DNA from: Desulfobacula toluolica Tol2 | Lineage (GTDB): Bacteria > Desulfobacterota > Desulfobacteria > Desulfobacterales > Desulfobacteraceae | Direction of reading: 5' to 3' | Assembly (NCBI RefSeq): GCF_000307105.1 | Contig: NC_018645.1 | Location: forward strand, 2,937,501 to 3,001,500 | Length of the DNA stretch: 64,000 nt | Shown: positions 61,328 to 64,000 of the stretch, piece after piece | Position numbering within the stretch: the stretch's first letter is position 1 | Layout of the letters: every line of letters begins with the position of its first letter | Translations under genes and position numbers: made by a program | The notes under the pieces: generated by a model | Seen by the model: the letters and a program-made list of their open reading frames with translations, nothing else | Database searches by the model: none | What the model was told of the DNA's origin: nothing

Positions 61328-62865
61328 TATTGCTCCTTTTTGATAAACGCCTTGAAACGGTATAGTTCAGTCAATCTGAAACCTGAATACCGGCCCAGCA
61401 ACAGGGTCGCAGCAAATAAAATGAAGAGCAGTTCCGGAAAAAAAAACATGATATGTTCTATGGTGTTATTTTTAACAACAAAATAAATCATGGTAGAAAC
61501 AAAAAGGGTTCCAAAACCTTGTTTTAAGGCTTCACCGTGACCTCTTTCATCCCAAATGATGGACATCCTTTCTATTGTCATTGACAAAATAACGATGGGA
61601 AAAAGGGAAATAGACAGCCCCAGTGACAGTCCCATGTTATACGTCAGGATATTTAATCCTGCAATGATAACGATGACGGAAATAAGGACGGCAGACAATC
61701 GTGGAACAACCAGCAGTTTTAAATTTTCAAGGTAAAAACGAATGCTCAGGCCGATAGCGACAACAACAGAAAACAAGAATGCGCCCCACAGCAACTGCGT
61801 TTCTCTAAATGACAGTGCAATAAGAACCGGCATGAAAGTACCGAATGTTTTGATGCCGACAACATTTCTGAAAATCACCACTAATAACGCTCCTAAAGGA
61901 ATAAGGAGTATCACGCGATAAATCCCCTGGTTTTGAACCGGCAGATTCAATAAGGAAAATTTAAAAAACCGGGGAGAAATATGCTTGCTTTGCATTGTGG
62001 CACTTTGGACGGCTTCGATCTCATTTTTCTGAGCATCTATTTGAATCTGAGAATCTGTCCCGCCTCTGATTTTATACAATGGCTCAGATCCTCTCCACCA
62101 GGAGATATAACCGACCGGAAGATTGCTTTCGGAACTGTCGGGGACATAGCTTCGCCATTTTTTCTGGTAATAAACCTCCAACCAGGTCACCATGTCAATT
62201 TGCATGGTTTCTTCCTTTAAATCAAAACCATGAACCAATTGGGCCGGAAACCCTGCAAGTGACAGCAATTGCACAATGAGTTCGATTTTGCCGGTTGTTG
62301 AAGCCGCATTCTCCCCTAGCAGCAAAGCGACATCTTCATCGGCATCTGGTTGGTTCAACCGTTTAAACAAATTCCCGATGATGGTATCCAAATCCGCAGA
62401 ATGTTTATAAATTTCATTCCAGAGCCGCTTTGCGGCACTTAAATACGGATCTTGAAGAGAAGGGACCGAGATCTTTGCCGGTATTAATTGTCTGTGACTG
62501 CTTTGTCCTTTCCCTCCTGTTTTCTGGATAAAAACGCGGTAATAGAGGTGCTGCCTTCCCTTTGCATTCCGAATCGACCAGATTGCTTTTCGGTTTCCGT
62601 TCTTTTTTTCCGTCACTAAACCGTATTTACCGGAAACGAAATACTCTGAATTGATAATAAAATTATCGGACTCAACAGGTAGAAATAAAGAGGCTTTTAA
62701 CGGTCTGTCATCAGCATCAAAAGACAGCCTGATTTCAATATTCCATAAATTTGATGTCTTGTCAGGTTTAAGGGGAAAATTCAAGAAATGATATTTATAC
62801 ATAAATATTCCCGTTCCAATAAATACCATTAAAGTCGAAATTACGATTAATTGAATTTTTTTCAT
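61327..62865 (-). CDS. Inactive transglutaminase fused to seven transmembrane helices (UUP1-type)
   Basis: A 512-aa protein with an N-terminal membrane anchor (5-24), a periplasmic UUP1 domain, a transglutaminase-like fold at about 150-265 (LLSLAGFPAQLVHGFDL; MVTWLEVYYQKKWRSYVPD), and seven helices at about 315-490 (e.g. GIKTFGTFMPVLIALSFRET). The catalytic Cys of true transglutaminases is not visible, in line with the inactive class. It sits between the protease and ligase genes. Confidence 0.88.
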   Translation of the reverse strand: MKKIQLIVISTLMVFIGTGIFMYKYHFLNFPLKPDKTSNLWNIEIRLSFDADDRPLKASLFLPVESDNFIINSEYFVSGKYGLVTEKKNGNRKAIWSIRNAKGRQHLYYRVFIQKTGGKGQSSHRQLIPAKISVPSLQDPYLSAAKRLWNEIYKHSADLDTIIGNLFKRLNQPDADEDVALLLGENAASTTGKIELIVQLLSLAGFPAQLVHGFDLKEETMQIDMVTWLEVYYQKKWRSYVPDSSESNLPVGYISWWRGSEPLYKIRGGTDSQIQIDAQKNEIEAVQSATMQSKHISPRFFKFSLLNLPVQNQGIYRVILLIPLGALLVVIFRNVVGIKTFGTFMPVLIALSFRETQLLWGAFLFSVVVAIGLSIRFYLENLKLLVVPRLSAVLISVIVIIAGLNILTYNMGLSLGLSISLFPIVILSMTIERMSIIWDERGHGEALKQGFGTLFVSTMIYFVVKNNTIEHIMFFFPELLFILFAATLLLGRYSGFRLTELYRFKAFIKKEQ

Positions 62866-62900
62866 CTGGATTGTTTTTCCATCTTTTTAAGATTATTAAT

Positions 62901-63413
62901 TCAGTTGTGCCGGTTTTTACAAAGCGGTTTACTGGAAAACGTGACGGAAGGATCAATTACAAAATCATTTTCCAGGTCGGTCCTGCCGATCAGAACCTGA
63001 TAATTGAAATTACTCCTATCGTTCAGGCTCACTTCAATCTCCTTATGAACGTTCCCTAAGCAGATTTCAATACTCACGACCAGTCGTTCTTCCAGACCTC
63101 CGCCCCTGCGTTTGATTTTAACTGAACGGAGTACTTTTTTCTCAAGAATTATTTTTTTGGTTTCCCCCTTTTTTGTATTCGTCTTCAGTTCAAAATTAAC
63201 CCATGTTTCATGACCGCGTTCAAACTTTCTCAGATTGAAAGCATTTATTGAAGAGCTTTTCGCACCGGTGTCCATTTTTGCACGAATTTTTAAAGCTCCA
63301 GGATATATTAAGATCATCTCAAGCCAGCCGATAATCTGTTTGCTTTCAACGCATACAGGGTTCATCGATAAAAAAATTGAAAAACAAACAAGTATCAGAA
63401 AGCATTTTTTCAT
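62901..63413 (-). CDS. Retropepsin-like aspartic protease (RimB/DUF785-type)
   Basis: A 170-aa secreted protein with a signal peptide (MKKCFLILVCFSIFL...) and the catalytic motif AKMDTGAKSSSINA, followed by VLIGRTDLENDFVIDPSVTF. The family forms dimers with one Asp per subunit. I use the ATG at 63413, which has GAGGA at -12 and starts at the signal peptide, not the ATG at 63431. It heads the three-gene set with the 7TM protein and ATP-grasp ligase and may trim or process the ligated product. Confidence 0.85.
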   Translation of the reverse strand: MKKCFLILVCFSIFLSMNPVCVESKQIIGWLEMILIYPGALKIRAKMDTGAKSSSINAFNLRKFERGHETWVNFELKTNTKKGETKKIILEKKVLRSVKIKRRGGGLEERLVVSIEICLGNVHKEIEVSLNDRSNFNYQVLIGRTDLENDFVIDPSVTFSSKPLCKNRHN

Positions 63414-63431
63414 TAGCATTTTCCTCAACAT

Positions 63432-63867
63432 ATAATCAGTTAAAACTTGCTCCTACAGCTACAAGCAAAATTATATCCTTATACATTTTTCCACCCGATT
63501 TTGCAAAAAAATAGATTTTAGCGGATGGACGTTTCGCTGTCAGCCTCTCAACTTAAAATCACCATGGCATCATCAGGCCTTGTTCTTTAGCCTTTTTTGA
63601 AATTTCGATCAGCTTGGATCTTTCTTTCAGTGCTTTTTTATTTGCCGCTCCGGATAAAGATCGGAACATTCTAATATTTGCATGCGTTGACCCTGCCTGC
63701 GTTTTTAATTGACATTGATCCGTCAAAATAATATTAATTTTAAATAGAATTTTTATCATAAACTTATACACTTTTTGTCTAAATCAAAAACTCATACAAC
63801 AGCCTCTTCCGAATCCGCCAAATAAACTCTGAGTCCTGTACGGGGCATATAAAAAAAGGAGGAATTT
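63432..63867. other. Intergenic region without a supported gene
   Basis: 436 bp. A minus-strand ORF at 63559-63771 (70 aa, with a charged C terminus KERSKLIEISKKAKEQGL) has no recognisable family and no clear ribosome-binding site; it may be a gene remnant. The promoter for the plus-strand gene at 63868 should be in its right half. Confidence 0.4.
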
Positions 63868-64000
63868 ATGAAAGCAGCGATCAAAACAATACTGCCTGCT
63901 ATGTTTTTTACGATTTTTTTCGTCTTGGGGACGCAGAGCTTTGCCGGTGACATAAAAGACAGCGAATCCGCGTCCCATTCCGATGCCGCAGCCGACTATG
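63868..64000 (+). CDS. Secreted protein, N-terminal part only
   Basis: The first 44 codons of a gene that runs off the right edge. A strong AAAGGAGG lies 7 bp before the ATG. The residues form a signal peptide (AMFFTIFFVLGTQSFAG), with cleavage expected after SFA, followed by a hydrophilic DIKDSESASHSDAAADY. Product unknown. Confidence 0.75.
   Translation, partial: MKAAIKTILPAMFFTIFFVLGTQSFAGDIKDSESASHSDAAADY

Noticed and set aside
1-64000. CRISPR arrays, tRNA/rRNA genes, transposases or DGR reverse transcriptase
   Set aside because: I looked for spaced direct repeats, tRNA cloverleaf signatures, and transposase or reverse-transcriptase motifs among the translated frames and found none that could be supported.

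Overview
The window looks like a chromosomal segment of a Gram-negative bacterium of moderate to low GC. It carries outer-membrane assembly genes (TamA/TamB-like), lipoproteins, a flagellin, PbpC with a periplasmic alpha-2-macroglobulin, and an SH3/anchor protein. The gene mix would suit a sulfate-reducing deltaproteobacterium (Desulfobacterota, Desulfobacteraceae-like), but no 16S gene or diagnostic pathway is present, so that placement is inference.

Layout. 1-10.1 kb is mostly housekeeping: 3' end of purM, tsaD, a minus-strand group (DAC-like sensor, His-rich protein, nagZ), an SH3/anchor protein, aconitase and malic enzyme. 10.2-22 kb holds a short flagellin, pbpC and the alpha-2-macroglobulin gene. 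The last two are often adjacent; here about 3 kb of accessory DNA separates them (RelB-like antitoxin, a split caspase/FGE gene, HigBA). 22.2-22.9 kb is a MazEF module lying inside the remains of another FGE-type gene. 23.3-48.5 kb is a large accessory locus built from five more caspase-fold proteases, five DUF4384 domains in four proteins, a DUF3160 protein, OmpA and SPOR proteins, a MotA/MotB-like pair, a lytic transglycosylase, lipoproteins, and an ECF-type sigma factor with a zinc-finger anti-sigma factor. 48.7-51.6 kb is an NAD-linked operon (NrtR-like regulator, SPFH protein, NAD-kinase-like protein). 51.7-60.2 kb carries tamA/tamB-like genes and a large MscS channel. 60.4-63.4 kb carries an ATP-grasp ligase, a transglutaminase-like 7TM protein and a retropepsin-like protease.

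Main discovery. The two caspase/FGE genes (13.9-15.4 kb and 46.3-48.4 kb) end in 135-bp segments with the signature of diversity-generating retroelement (DGR) variable repeats. The segments differ at 18 positions, 17 of them at codon positions 1 or 2, in codons that nearly all read NNC in both copies. The flanking 27 bp and 39 bp are identical, although the coding sequence just upstream has drifted at synonymous sites. A long imperfect hairpin lies downstream of both, and a decayed third locus is visible around mazEF. No reverse transcriptase or template repeat was found here, so these would be remote targets. The inference is a caspase-type effector whose C-type-lectin-like sensor domain is hypermutated.

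A second candidate system is the regulon around the sigma/anti-sigma pair. The motif TGTCCGT(A/C)T lies upstream of, and points toward, the DUF4384 genes, the envelope operon, the anti-sigma gene and both caspase/FGE genes. This suggests the caspases, DUF4384 proteins, lytic transglycosylase and proton-channel-like pair are expressed together as one envelope-associated stress or conflict response. Two tandem WD40-caspase genes share an almost identical sensor part but have diverged protease domains, and they are embedded in AATTGAGAATT-type repeats and remnants of a four-helix-bundle gene.
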